From the NCBI GenBank assembly GCA_036924085.1, contig JAVGWX010000012.1, forward strand, positions 32,918,272-32,982,271: a stretch of DNA of 64,000 nucleotides, in the 5' to 3' direction. The notes under the pieces are model-generated. The model made no database searches, was not told the DNA's origin, and saw nothing but the letters and a program-made list of their open reading frames with translations. The DNA comes from Ariolimax columbianus (taxonomy: Eukaryota; Mollusca; Gastropoda; Stylommatophora; Arionidae). Of this stretch, positions 24,923 to 35,635 are shown piece after piece. The translations under genes were made by a program, and so were the position numbers. The number at the start of each line of letters is the position of its first letter. Position 1 is the first letter of the stretch.

Positions 24923-25046
24923 GGGTCATTTATATTGTGATATTCATTACCCAGAAAAACGAACGCAATTGGCGCTTGGTCTAGATAGCTCATCCTTTTA
25001 CCGTTGGATTGGACAGTACTCGGAGTGCACTAATATCAAGCAAGGT

Positions 25047-25244
25047 TTAAGGGGACGGCGTGGGATAGTGGTTAAGTGACACGGCTCACAATCCGAAGGT
25101 GCTGGGTTCACTCCTCATCACATAACCGGCTGTTACATGCATGCCGAAGTTGGATGCACTGAGCTGACAGGAGCAAAAATAAAAACATAGTGCAACGCCT
25201 TTGTGGAATAGAGAAATAAGGCGAACGCAACAAACATATATCAT
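25047..25244 (+). mobile_element. SINE B (copy 3) with target-site duplication
   Basis: Starts at TTAAGGGGACGGCGTGGGAT and carries TAGTGGTTAAGTGACACGGC, box B-like GGTGCTGGGTTCACTCCTCA, the core GCCGAAGTTGGATGCACTGA and the 3' end AATAGAGAAATAAGGCGAAC. It is flanked by a perfect 14-bp direct repeat ATATCAAGCAAGGT (25033-25046 and 25245-25258), direct evidence of retrotransposition. The element is 198 bp. Confidence 0.92.
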
Positions 25245-25299
25245 ATATCAAGCAAGGTAGGAAAAAGTAATTTGACGTCGTAAAACGGGAGATTTTGAA

Positions 25300-26220
25300 A
25301 CTGTTGATGAAAAATCAACTCGTTACTCTCCTGAAACTAAAATTAACATTGCAATCCGACTACAGTATAAATTTCCAAAAGTATTCTTTGGAAAATTGTA
25401 AGATCCACCCGGCTTTACATTCAGGAAAACTTCAGGCGGAGGAATATTATATGTGAACAGCCCCATTTGATTGCTGCCAGAAGCAAATACATGAGGCAGA
25501 TAAGTGAATGGCATAGGGAAGGCTATGATATTGTTTACTTGGATGAATCCTGGGTCAATACTCACCACACCTATGGCAAAGAATGACAATCAGATGACGG
25601 TGAACAGAAAAGACTAATCCCAAGCAGCAAAGAACAGCACATTATACTAACGTATACCGGAAGCAGTGAAGATGGACTTGTCCATGACGTTCAACTTATT
25701 TTCCAATCACAAAGTATCGACTGTAGAGACTACCACAATGAAATGAATGGACACATTTTCAGGCACTGGGTGACGAAAGATCTGCTTCCAATTCTGGATA
25801 GACCTTCGTGCCTAGTAATGGATAATGCATCATATCACAATGCAGTATCATAGGAAGACAGAGAACCAACTGCATCAAATACAAAAGCTCAAATTATGAC
25901 ATGGCTAGCTAAGGAAAAAGTGAATTTTGACGAGGTCGGTCACACTTCTCTGCGACTACCTACATATCATGCGTATCTAAACCCTATATAGGTTGTGGGC
26001 TAAAGTCAAAGGACAAGTTACCGAAAATAACAGGACATTTAAAATGTGTGATGTTGAAGTGTTGACACGTGAGTACCCTTCGAAAATAGACATTCAGTTC
26101 TGGAAGAAGTGTGTTGAAGATGTGCTCCGGGAAGAAAAACAGTACTGGCAACGAGATGAATTACAATTTGTCCAGCAACTGACAATTATCAACCTCTATG
26201 AATCGACAGATTCGGAATGA
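25300..26220 (+). pseudogene. Tc1/mariner/IS630-type DDE transposase, broken
   Basis: The plus-strand translation from about 25490 shows GYDIVYLDESWVNTHHTYGK (first catalytic Asp in YLDESW), then a run from about 25618 (LIPSSKEQHIILTYTGSSED), CLVMDNASYHNAV (second Asp) and, from about 25900, TWLAKEKVNFDEV ... RLPTYHAYLNPI. After a frame change LWAKVKGQV follows and continues to a stop at 26220. This layout (YLDE, DNA.YH, NPIE.LWA.VKG) is that of IS630/Tc1/mariner DDE transposases. The Glu after NPI is lost at the frameshift near 25986-25992. Two further stops (near 25587 and 25850) confirm that it is dead. Upstream frames (25300-25480) are too degraded to place a start, and I did not find inverted repeats. 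Confidence 0.82.
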
Positions 26221-26749
26221 TTAATATAATCTGTTGTGGACAACCTGATTAGCAAACTTGGATGAATAAGCGTTTGTTTATCACAACAATTAAATGTACA
26301 TACAATGACAACAAAGACATTTCAATATTCAAATGCTTTAAGCAACATAAAATTAGCTGCGCGGTTGATACAACGTTGGGGTCTAATGGTGACCGAAGGG
26401 CTATACTAACTGTTGCATAGCTGCGCCATTTTTACGATTCTACGTAAAGGGCAACACAAATAATCAATTGATCTATCGAGACATTAAGAAGATACGCCTA
26501 TGAACAAAATGTGACGAGAAATTAAGCTGCGTAATGTAAAATCTTAAATTTAACTTCATTTCTTTGCAATGGTCCTAAAAGATCAAAGGAATTCGCCGAT
26601 GTGCACAATTCTTAACATCTATGGACTAAATAATATCAATGTCATGGATATTACAAAGATGCATGGGAGAAATCATTTGGATATAACATGCAGTGTTCAA
26701 TCAAATTGCTTCGGATCTTGTTCATTAATTAAAAGACGACTTTAATGTT
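26221..26749. other. AT-rich, nothing recognised
   Basis: Possible 3' remainder of the transposon. No terminal inverted repeat was identified by eye. Confidence 0.35.
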
Positions 26750-27195
26750 ACCAACCGTTATGTTGGTAACCCCTGGAATATACGATATTCTATTTTATGG
26801 ACTGGCGGTGGTAAAAGAGTCAATTAGAGCAAGGTAGACCTGCAGCCTGTCAGGTGCCATCTATGCCGCTCCGCTTACCACATAACCAAGACATGATGTT
26901 ATAGCCACACAGTCCTCTATTTGCGACATTGTCTATGTGGGGCGAGAATCTCTATAATAATTTGAGAAGATTTTTAACTTGAATTTCGCCCGAGCAGCGG
27001 CCGTTAATGTTAAGCCTACTACTCTTTTCTATGTCCAACTGCCAATGGATTTTTAACGTGCGCCCCACTGTACACGGGTGTCTGATCTCATTACTCAGAG
27101 ATCAGTGGACAGCTTTACCAGATGATCCACGTGATAAAATCCAGGTCTCCACCGTGATTTGAACCGAGGCGAACATCTTACTTCAAGACCACTGT
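26750..27195 (-). mobile_element. tRNA-derived SINE, family A (copy 2)
   Basis: Minus-strand copy of the family at 9285-9740. It shows CGGTTCAAATCACGGTGGAG (box B region), GATTTTATCACGTGGATCAT, GTTAAAAATCCATTGGCAGT, GACTGTGTGGCTATAACATC and AGGCTGCAGGTCTACCTTGC, in the family order. Confidence 0.8.
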
Positions 27196-27319
27196 GTTGC
27201 TCGACAGCGGCAAATGATTTGATGACGTTTGTAACGAAGAAATGTCATATTATTTCAACACATAATTTATAAATAACGTATAACGAAATTAACGTCAAAA
27301 ATGGCGGCGAAACATGGAC

Positions 27320-27660
27320 TCTATGTCTTACGTGAAAAAAGGCTAAATGTTTTTCAAATGGGCTGCCTGAGACGCTTACTTGGAATTTCATGAAGTGACA
27401 GAGTGACTAACAACTAACAACGAAGTGTCGGACTGTGCAAATATTGTCAGCTTAGTTACGATCCTCCGCCAGCGCCTCTCGCGGTGGCTTGGTCACGTGT
27501 GCAGAATGGAGGATGGGCGAATACCAAAAGATATCATTTATGGAGAGCTGACCTGAACACGGGCAATCATAAAAAAAGTAGACCCTTCCTCCGCTTCAAA
27601 GATGTTTGCAAGCGTGACCTGAAGGCCTTGGATATGAACACCTGCAACTGGGAAGAACTT
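27320..27660 (+). pseudogene. LINE C-terminal remnant (RTE-like)
   Basis: The translation across frames gives RLNVFQMGCLRRLLGIS, then SDRVTNN, RQRLSRWLGHVCRMEDGRIP, KDIIYGEL and, in another frame, RFKDVCKRDLKALDMNTCNW. These are the standard C-terminal landmarks (CLRRILGI.W.DRVTN ... RWLGHV.RM.DGR.PK) of RTE/CR1-type LINEs. Frameshifts and stops make it a pseudogene. It passes directly into the 67-bp tandem repeat. Confidence 0.88.
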
Positions 27661-27862
27661 GAGAAGACAGACCAGGCTGGAGCAGGCTTTGTGTGTTGGT
27701 CTGCAGGCAGGGCAAGACAGGATATGTCAAGGACAGACCAGGCTGGAGGCAGGCTTTGTGTGTTGGTCTGCAGGCAGGGCAAGACAGGATGTGTCAAGGA
27801 CAGACCAGGCTGGAGGCAGGCTTTGTGTGTTGGTCTGCAGGCAGGGCAAGACAGGATGTGAC
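27655..27862 (+). repeat. 67-bp tandem repeat in LINE tail
   Basis: About three units of 67 bp, landmarks AGACCAGGCTGGAGGCAGGC and TGTTGGTCTGCAGGCAGGGC, arising from the end of the LINE remnant just upstream. Confidence 0.9.
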
Positions 27863-28383
27863 AAAAAGCAGACTACCAACGTTTGCGGGGAAAGCGAGAT
27901 CAACAACTGACCGTCACCTCTCTAGTGTCAAGTCCATTTTCTCTCGAGACTGACAGGATGCCAATCAATCAATGAATTTGAAAGTATTGTATAATCCATC
28001 GCTTAATGTCAGACTGTGATCCTATTCCGTTGTTTTTCAGTGTCTGTAGTTTAACTTTCATTATTAGCAGCTCCTAGCCCAAGTTTTATACCAAATCAGC
28101 TGATCAGGCGGCGTATATGTGTTATCTTGTAGTATGTGTTTATTTATTTAATACATATTTTGTTTTGTCAATTGGAACTTTTCTATATTTCACAGCAAAC
28201 ATTATATCAGTATGTGGTTAGTGAAAATTACTGCATTATTATAGTTATTTCGCAATGTATTTTCCTCCACTTATTTATATCACAAGTGATCCACCTAAAT
28301 TGACTGGACAAACAACTATTAGCTCAAATTACACTATGTCACCCTTCAAACCTGCAAACACGGAATGGACTTTTGAATGACAT
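27863..28383. other. nothing recognised
   Basis: No gene or family seen. Confidence 0.35.
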
Positions 28384-28660
28384 ATGTAATACTTCTTCTT
28401 CTTCGTACGCTGTCAGACGTCAACTTGAATTTGTTCGAAGAAAGCAGCTGTCATTCTGAGGCAAATGTTCAGCGGTCATTTTCCCTGTACCACAGGTTCA
28501 TTCGTCAGTGCCACCTATCTTCAGTTTATTGAATAGATGGTACCTCAGTCTGTTGTGGCCTGTGCGGAGTCTGAAGACCACGATCTGCTCTCTTCTGTTC
28601 AACTGGTTGTAGGCATAATTTTTTGTGTAATATGTAATACGAAAACAGTTATTCACCGTT
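28384..28660 (-). pseudogene. I-group LINE 3' fragment, same family as 43.07 kb
   Basis: The minus-strand translation includes QLNRREQIVVFRLRTGHNRL and RYHLFNKLKIGGTDE, nearly identical to residues 1151-1185 of the intact polyprotein. It then ends at the same terminus, TCTGACAGCGTACGAAGAAG. About 100 nt between the zinc knuckle and the C-terminus are deleted. This is a 5'-truncated, internally deleted copy with a (GAA)n tail. Confidence 0.9.
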
Positions 28661-29224
28661 GTATACAATGGTACTGATATATCTAGTGAATTAGTTCTAA
28701 TGGGAGCAAGTGCATTGTACACATTATACCGATACGTTTTGTTCTGGGGGATGGCGTCCTAGTGGTTTAGATCATAAACATTCAGCTAGCGTGGGTGTCA
28801 ACAGTTCCAAATATGTTGGAGATTTGAGTAGGAACCTATGGATTTATCTCCATGATGTTAATCAAAATGAGATCAGTGGGGACATGTATTACAGTAAAAT
28901 TGACTGATCAGTGTAGAAATTTATTACAGTAACATTGACTAGTTGTATACACAATAACACATCATTCTGATTTCACAATGTAATTGTATCATATTTAGGC
29001 ATGCAGCAATATTAGATTGTATTGCTCAGGTTTGATTAGACCGACAAAACAATATAATTAAACGTGAATCAACTTTCCCCATAATTATTAAGTATACATG
29101 TAGAAAGCTTCTATAGCAGTCTGTATACAACAAGTGCATTATAAAGCACATTACAGAATTACAATATCTCATAGACCACAAGTTTGTCCAGTTGTGGACA
29201 CATAATAGTTCTATGGGAGGGGGC
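28661..29224. other. AT-rich, nothing recognised
   Basis: No gene or repeat family seen. Confidence 0.4.
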
Positions 29225-29490
29225 GGGGTGGTGGTGAAGGGGTAGCCCTCAGTGATCTCCAGGGAAGGTGTCCGCCTCGGGTGCCGGTTCGAATCACGGC
29301 GGAGACCGGCATTTTTTCACGTGGATCTTCTGGTAAAAAGTTTCTTGATCTCTGGGTAGTGAGATCGGACTGCCGTGTGCAGTGTCGAGCACGTTAACAA
29401 TTCCTTGGCCTTTAGAAATCGAAAATCGTAGGTTTGGCCGCTTCCCGGAAAAAATTCAAATGACAAATCTACCAAAATAATGTGAACCTT
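29225..29490 (+). mobile_element. tRNA-derived SINE, family A (copy 3)
   Basis: Shows box B-like GTGCCGGTTCGAATCACGGC, then CATTTTTTCACGTGGATCTT, CTGGGTAGTGAGATCGGACT, GCACGTTAACAATTCCTTGG and AATTCAAATGACAAATCTAC. It lacks the 3' half present at 9560-9740. Confidence 0.8.
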
Positions 29491-31096
29491 CCACTAGACA
29501 TAGTCAGCCGCATAAAGTTGAAAATATCTACTACGTATAGCCGAAGCCATCGGTTACCTGGCAACAAACAATAACATGCCTGTTTAAAGTATTACAAACC
29601 TATGATGCAAAGAAGATATTGTATGTGAAGAGTCAAACGAAATTCACAATAATATAACCCATGTTCTTACCTTTCACACACTCTTGTAAACAAATTGTGT
29701 TTTTGATGTGATACATAATTCAGAAACATTCTTTATGCCAGTGTTCTCGTGAACGGTAGTTTGATTTCAGAAAAGGGCATATGTTGGATTTCAATACAGG
29801 TTGTTCTTATTCTGTCCAGTGATATTCAATTTTAAAATACATAAATGTGTAGAAATAATGTGATAATAAGATTATAACTTATCAATCGTCTGTGTGTAAT
29901 TTGGGTGCATAATTTATATTTCATTTGTGGAATGTATATTGTCAACGTCTTAAATAAGGTTAATTTTATACTGGCAAATAGTGAAAATATCTTCATTTAG
30001 TTGATTTCCACCTTGCATAATAATAAACCCATACTTTTTAACCAGTCCAAATATTGGGTCATTTTCAATCAGTTATATTACCACAAACAACTGTCCTTTT
30101 ATTGTATAATTTCCACGTCGTCAGTGCAGCCTTGTAAAACCAGAGGTAAATATCACATGTAGCACATTGTAAAATTAATATCTAAAAAATGATGCAACCT
30201 TATATAATTCAAATGTTATTTTCAGCCAGTGCCTTTCGCTGTATAAAATAAATCAAGGGAAGTAAATAAAAGATCGCCATAGATCCGCTGTGCACCTTGG
30301 TCTTCATCCACATTATAGATGTTCATGTTGTGTATGTCACATTCCAACCTGACTTGTCAACGCGCACAACAGATCCACCTGTGTCTATTCAAGAGAGTGT
30401 CTGTATATCAGACTGTTGGGTGCTCGCTTCCCACAGCAAAGACGAAGGGTTGAATCCTAGTTATGTCGACTTAACTTTAAATGGCTACCTTACTTAAAGT
30501 TAACGTAGGAATAGAACTGGCCACCCATTTCATAATAAGCTGAGGTCTGGTATTATCAAGCCCAACACTTCATCCCTTAACAGCAGTGTGTGCAATGACA
30601 GTGCTTCCCAAACTTTACAGTGTAACGGACCAGGATTTATCCATTGTAGCAGGGGTTTTTGTTCATTATCAATCACCATAAATTGGTTTTGAAATTGGTT
30701 TTTATATTACAAATTTGGCGGATATCTAGTATTGATGGAGAGACAATCGTGTTTTTGAAGACGGTTGGAAGATGAGACCCAAGCAAGAAAAGTATATTGT
30801 TATAGTTGTTCATTAACTTAAAGCCCTTTCCGAACCGGCGATTGACTGCTTGCGAAACAGCACTGGTCCACAGATCCTTGCTTTGGGAAGCATTGCGGTA
30901 TGGGTTTATCATTACTATTTCTTTACTGGGCAACACCGGGCTTTTGAAAGATAAGGTAAGATATGACATGCTGGAACACATAGTGAAGGTATCAGATACA
31001 GGCAACTGGTGCACAGGTAACAGGTATATACTGAAAACTATCAACATTTATAGGCACAACTCAGTCAACGCGCAGGATTGAAATAAAACGTTCCGG
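29491..31096. other. AT-rich, nothing recognised
   Basis: Long AT-rich stretch. A tRNA-like scrap near 30400-30470 (GAAGGGTTGAATCCTAGTTA) could be an old SINE. The 124-codon minus and 91-codon plus frames near 30.7-31.1 kb show no motif. Confidence 0.4.
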
Positions 31097-32070
31097 TAAC
31101 AAGGCCTTCGTCAGGGATAAGAAACACATGGAAACAACTAACAGCATTGCGGATGTAAACTGGCTTCGTTTCAAATGATGAAGCGGAAGCTGAGGCTATA
31201 AGACTTTGCACCATTAGTTTATGCCGATGGGCACTGCGATTTCGAGTGACTCCATGTCGGTTCTGGAGGCACTGAAGCACAGCCCATGCAACAAAAAATG
31301 AGATATTCTCGGTGGGAAGGGCGATCAACAACATCATCACTACCCACAGGATTAATATCATCTTGCAATTGATCCCTGGACATAACGGGCTACCAGGAAA
31401 CGAGATGACTGACAGATTAGCAAAAAAAGGAGCCTCCAAACAACAATTGGATAGACTCTGCAGTAACCACACAGTAAATCGAATTAATAAGAATAATACC
31501 ACAGAAATCTGGATGAATGGGTGGGCGACGAGAACAACGGGTGGGCGACGAGAACAACGGGTGGGCGACGAGAACAACGGGTGGGCGACGGAAACAACAG
31601 GTCGCAGTGTATTTAGCAAAATGTCACAACCAAAACGCAATGATGACATTAACAAACTAAATAGAAGAAATCAAAGTCTCAGATTTCAGTTTCAAACAGG
31701 ACACACCAAAACCAATAGCCACTTGAACGGCATAAATCCCCAGCAACTGCCCTTGTGCAGACATTGCTCTCATCCTGATGAAACAGTTTGACACCTACTC
31801 ATTGAGTGCAAGGTGCTTGGAGACATGAGGAAAAGAGTCTTACAAGCTGCCGACAATTGCCAACACACTTTACGGAGCAGTGAAACAACTGAAGAAAACC
31901 TGTATCTATGTACGAATGGCATTGGGCTGCCAAGACGAGACTTGCTCAGCAGCTATGGGATAACAACAACGATTGAAACAAAGCAGAGTCCACGTTACGG
32001 CCACAAGGCCTTCGCCGGGGACAAGGAACACATTAAAACAACTAACAGCATTGTGGCTGTAAAATGGCGT
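31097..32070 (+). pseudogene. I-group LINE RNase H remnant flanked by repeats
   Basis: The translation shows SSDSMSVLEALKHSPCNKK (RNase H Asp region), LQLIPGHNGLPGNEMTDRLA (the RNase H GH.G..GNE.AD segment, here lacking one usual residue), a C-terminal domain RNQSLRFQFQTGHTKTNSHL and a zinc-knuckle-like LCRHCSHPDETV, then, after a stop, HLLIECKVL. This is the C-terminal part of an I-group LINE of a different family from that at 43 kb. Direct repeats of about 70 bp (AAGGCCTTCGTCAGGGATAA at about 31100; AAGGCCTTCGCCGGGGACAA at about 32009) bracket it. A 20-bp unit is tandemly repeated inside it at 31515-31594. Confidence 0.85.
31515..31594. repeat. 20-bp tandem repeat within LINE remnant
   Basis: Four units of GTGGGCGACGAGAACAACGG, the last one changed to GGAAACAACA. 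Confidence 0.93.
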
Positions 32071-33114
32071 CGTTCACTTTCTGTCCTGGTGCGGTAAACA
32101 CAGACTGTAAATGATTTTATCGACATCTGGCTATGAGAACCGCTGCAGCTACGCTTTATTTCTTTAATGAATCAAAGATTGCGTGTAGAAGATGAATGTC
32201 AGTACTTTTCCACGATCGAAGCATTGTTTTTACGAGTGATCGAAGCACTGTTAGTAGGAGTGATCGAAGCACTGTTAGTAGGAGTGATCGAATGTGATAA
32301 ATAACACGGAAATACTGTTTAATCAGCTGTTGGGTGCGTGTTCGCAAAATTGTGCGACATACAAAGGTACAAACGCAAGTGACAGGTGAAATTGTTCAGT
32401 GGTTCTAAAACGGTCATAATCTGACCCACATGATGCCTCCAAGCTGCGCACAATGTTGTTACGCTGCGTCTGTCTTTCTACTTCTCTGTCCCTTTTACTT
32501 CATCTAATTCGCCATCCATTGTATTTAACCATAAAATCTACACGATAAAACTAGCCGCCTTTACAGTTGCACAGTAGCAAATGCTTTATCAACGAAAGGT
32601 CACTGCGACCTGTTGGTACTCTGTATGAAAAGTGAGTTTAATTCGCACAGCAGACTTGACTTAACGTATTTATGCTGGTTTAGAAGACTCTACAGAGTCT
32701 GTATACAACCAGTTTCTTGTAGGGTGGATAAACCGATGTGCGAGCCCATCGTAATAGACGATCGACATCTCCAGCGTCCGCTCGGACCGATGATAGTTTC
32801 TTAAAGGACTTGCCTCGATAACCAAGTGGATCTTAAGTTAAACATAATAAGGTCATTGATTCTTTCCGGCCATATCGTAACAGGCAACTAAGCAAGGTTG
32901 TGTATGAAGCTAGCAACCAAATCATGTAAAAACTCAACCTCACAATAAGTCGAGACCTCATATTAAAAAGTCTGCAACACTTCATCCCCTGATACAGGAG
33001 TTACTTTACATTCAAACGGTTAGGTCAAGGTAGTCCCAAAGCAGTAACTGTTAATAAGGGCATGGCATGTTAGATATATCATTATACTAAGGCACTGCTT
33101 AGTCAGAGCTGTGG
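32071..33114. other. nothing recognised; small 24-bp repeat
   Basis: Three copies of a 24-bp unit (GTGATCGAAGCACTGTTAGT) near 32238-32295. No gene. Confidence 0.4.
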
Positions 33115-33515
33115 GATTAGACCAGATGGGGGATCAAGATGCTGAGCAGCGCATGAGCTGCAGTGGTCAGCGACCCATAGCTGACTTCTAGCGTCAGGGC
33201 CAGCGAACCAGAGCTGCCAAGACCCTTCTACACCTCCACGCGGTGATCCTGGATAACAGGCTGCAGCAGGGCAGACTGGCTAAGGAGAAGGGATCGTAGA
33301 GGGAATGCTAACCCTGTACTCAAAAAATGCTTGCTGAAGTCAGATGTGTTGGACCGAAAGGTGCAAATATCGCAGCCAACCTGTAAACTACGACACAACG
33401 CATTCCGTTCTCTGGACTACATTCTGCTACTTAAGCCCGTTCAGGATTTGGTAGCGGGAGAATGAGAACGAAGAAGAAGAAGAAGAAGACGAAGAAGAAG
33501 AAGAAAAAGAAGACC
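33115..33515 (+). mobile_element. dispersed repeat E (copy 2), GAA tail
   Basis: Order: GGATCAAGATGCTGAGCAGC, one to two units related to the 33-bp E minisatellite (CTGACTTCTAGCGTCAGGGC), GTGATCCTGGATAACAGGCT, AGACTGGCTAAGGAGAAGGG, the core ATGCTTGCTGAAGTCAGATG and GACCGAAAGGTGCAAATATC, then CTACGACACAACGCATTCCG and GGTAGCGGGAGAATGAGAAC, ending in a (GAA)n tract at 33467-33515. This is the best reference copy for the family. Confidence 0.85.
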
Positions 33516-33986
33516 AGATAGGCTTGTCTGTTAAACGATGCCGCGAGGAATACAATCTCAACTTGAACATTAATTTGTTTAAACCCAAATAATGACACCA
33601 GACTAAACAAAAAACAGATCCAAGGTTACCGTAGGAAAAGAAGAAGTAAAAAACACCACAAGAATGGAGATGGCCAAAAAGAAGACAAGGGGAATGATCA
33701 TGCAGTGTAGATGTTAAATACAATGAGGAACACTAACACACATCATCATTGGCTCTTTCCGTCTTGTCAGACGATCGTAATTGTGCTTTGAAAAAGATTT
33801 ATGTAACTACAGTCCATGACGGTAACGAATGCGACTCGTAAGACCAATCCGGGTAGAGAAAGGTCTTCCACGGTGTGTGCAATGGAAGTCAGGACCGTTT
33901 GTGGATTAGCGCTGGATGAAGAATTTTTCGTAGGGTTGTGGGAAGGGATGTGTGAATTGTTCTTGAAAATATGGATTCTAATTGTA
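33516..33986. other. nothing recognised
   Basis: No gene or repeat family seen. Confidence 0.35.
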
Positions 33987-34200
33987 CTTCTTCTTCGTCG
34001 TTCGTTCTCAATCTCCCGCAACCAAGCCCTGAAAATAGTTTTGTAAGTAGCAGGATGTTGTCAGGAACACGGAATTCGTTGTGTCGTAGTTTGCAGCTTG
34101 ACTGCGATATTTGCACCTTTCAGTCCGACACATCCGACTTTAGCAGGCATTTTTGGGGACCAGGTTAGCCTTCCCTCTTCTATGCCTTCTGCTACTCCTT
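33987..34200 (-). mobile_element. dispersed repeat E (copy 3)
   Basis: Minus strand: the core with CTAAAGTCGGATGTGTCGGA and CTGAAAGGTGCAAATATCGC, then GACACAACGAATTCCGTGTT, GCGGGAGATTGAGAACGAAC and a GAAGAAG tail. The minisatellite portion is absent (5' truncated). Confidence 0.82.
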
Positions 34201-34479
34201 ATTTGTGTTATGCCTTAGCTGCTGCGTAACTTGACATCCAGCAAGTCTGACCTTGAACGTCGACTGAAGGAAAAATTACGCGGTAAAATAAATTTCTATA
34301 AAACTGAACTTGGGGAGATATACACCATGGAGGACATTGAGAGATTAAATAAGGTACTCGTCCTGAAACGTTAGGTGCAACATCAACTTTTCTAGACGCA
34401 ATGGCGCCTGGGATGTGCCGTGCCCTAGAGTAACCATCACCATATCCAATAATCTTTAGTCGACTGTCACAACATGCCT
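34201..34479. other. short open stretch, not recognised
   Basis: An open stretch (about 34230-34370, plus) reads LERRLKEKLRGKINFYKTEL then GEIYTMEDIERLNKV. It looks protein-like but I do not recognise it, and no start or splice context is evident. Confidence 0.25.
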
Positions 34480-34760
34480 GACAGGTTACAGTGGTGTTAT
34501 TCTATGCTCCCCTTTCGAGCCACGGTAACACTGTGACGAGAGGGCTACATTATACTCCTTGTTTCTGTCACACCAGATGGTGGAGCATATGTCCATCACT
34601 ACAGTTGTTTAACCCTAACAAGCTTTCACAGAAGCCTGAAATAAATTATTTCTAGTTGGTTTTTATCAATAGTAATCGTTTTTACATAGTGAGGTTGCTA
34701 GTCCAATGGACACCTTTCCTTAGTCGCCTCCTACTTTGTAAGGATTGCAAGGACTATCTT
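34480..34760 (+). repeat. dispersed repeat F copy next to repeat G end
   Basis: 34480-34505 is the reverse complement of the repeat G motif (GCCTGACAGGTTACAGTGGT). It is followed by F modules (ATGTCCATCACTACAGTTGT, ATAGTGAGGTTGCTAGTCCA, TTCCTTAGTCGCCTCCTACT). Confidence 0.5.
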
Positions 34761-34869
34761 GGACTTTATACTAATAATACAAGGCAACGAGGAAAGAAAA
34801 GTCCCTTCACATAACCAATAGCGCAGAAACCACACAATGAAGTCTTTAACATTGCATCATGGAGGTATA

Positions 34870-35250
34870 GTATTCATTGAAATCTCTAACAACATACTAA
34901 TAGTATTATATGAGGCCTCTAACAACTCCCCCTAGACGTGTAATATTGTATGAGACTTTTAGCTTTCATCCTAGACATATAGTATTGTATGAGATATATA
35001 TGTATATACTGTATGCGGTCTCTAACATCTTAGTCATATAGTATTGTATGAGATATATATGTATAGTACTGTATGCGATCTCTAACATCCTAGTCATATA
35101 GTATTATATGAGATATCTATGTATAGTACTGTATGCGGTCTATAACATCCTAGGCTTATAGTATTGTATGAGGTCTCTAACAACTCTACTAGACGTACAG
35201 TATTGTATGAGGTCTCCAACACCTGCTCCTAGACGTATAGTTCCGTTTGA
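34870..35250. repeat. degenerate ~60-bp tandem repeat
   Basis: Three clear units with landmarks CATATAGTATTGTATGAGAT and GTATAGTACTGTATGCGGTC, and looser half-units on both sides (TATTGTATGAGGTCTCTAAC). Confidence 0.8.
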
Positions 35251-35635
35251 GACCACATTAACTATTGTGTTTACCCTATTGTAGCCACTGCTCATAGCCT
35301 AAAGCTGATATCATTGTTGGAAGGAGTCCCTCCAAATGTTTAACATTTCGCAGAGCCCAAAAGTCCTGCAAGACAAGAGAACCCCTGAAATATCCTATTG
35401 AAACAAGAGAGGCAACTCTCAAGGACCCTCAAACGCAGACTTGTTACATGCGCAACAGTGAAATGAAAATCTGGAGTTATTGAACTTCAAAAATAGAAAC
35501 ATGACGTATCGATACGAAACTGATATGAAACATTACATATACACGTACACGCGATAACATAGCAGGAGTTATCGCATACATAAATATGCTAATATCATTC
35601 GTATCTTTCAAAATCATGGCGAGGTCTTCTTCTTC
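35251..35635. other. nothing recognised
   Basis: No gene or repeat family seen. Confidence 0.35.

Noticed and set aside
24713..25244. Genuine tRNA genes at the box A/box B matches
   Set aside because: The acceptor stem does not close, and the sequence continues into a conserved non-tRNA body with target-site duplications, so these are SINE heads.
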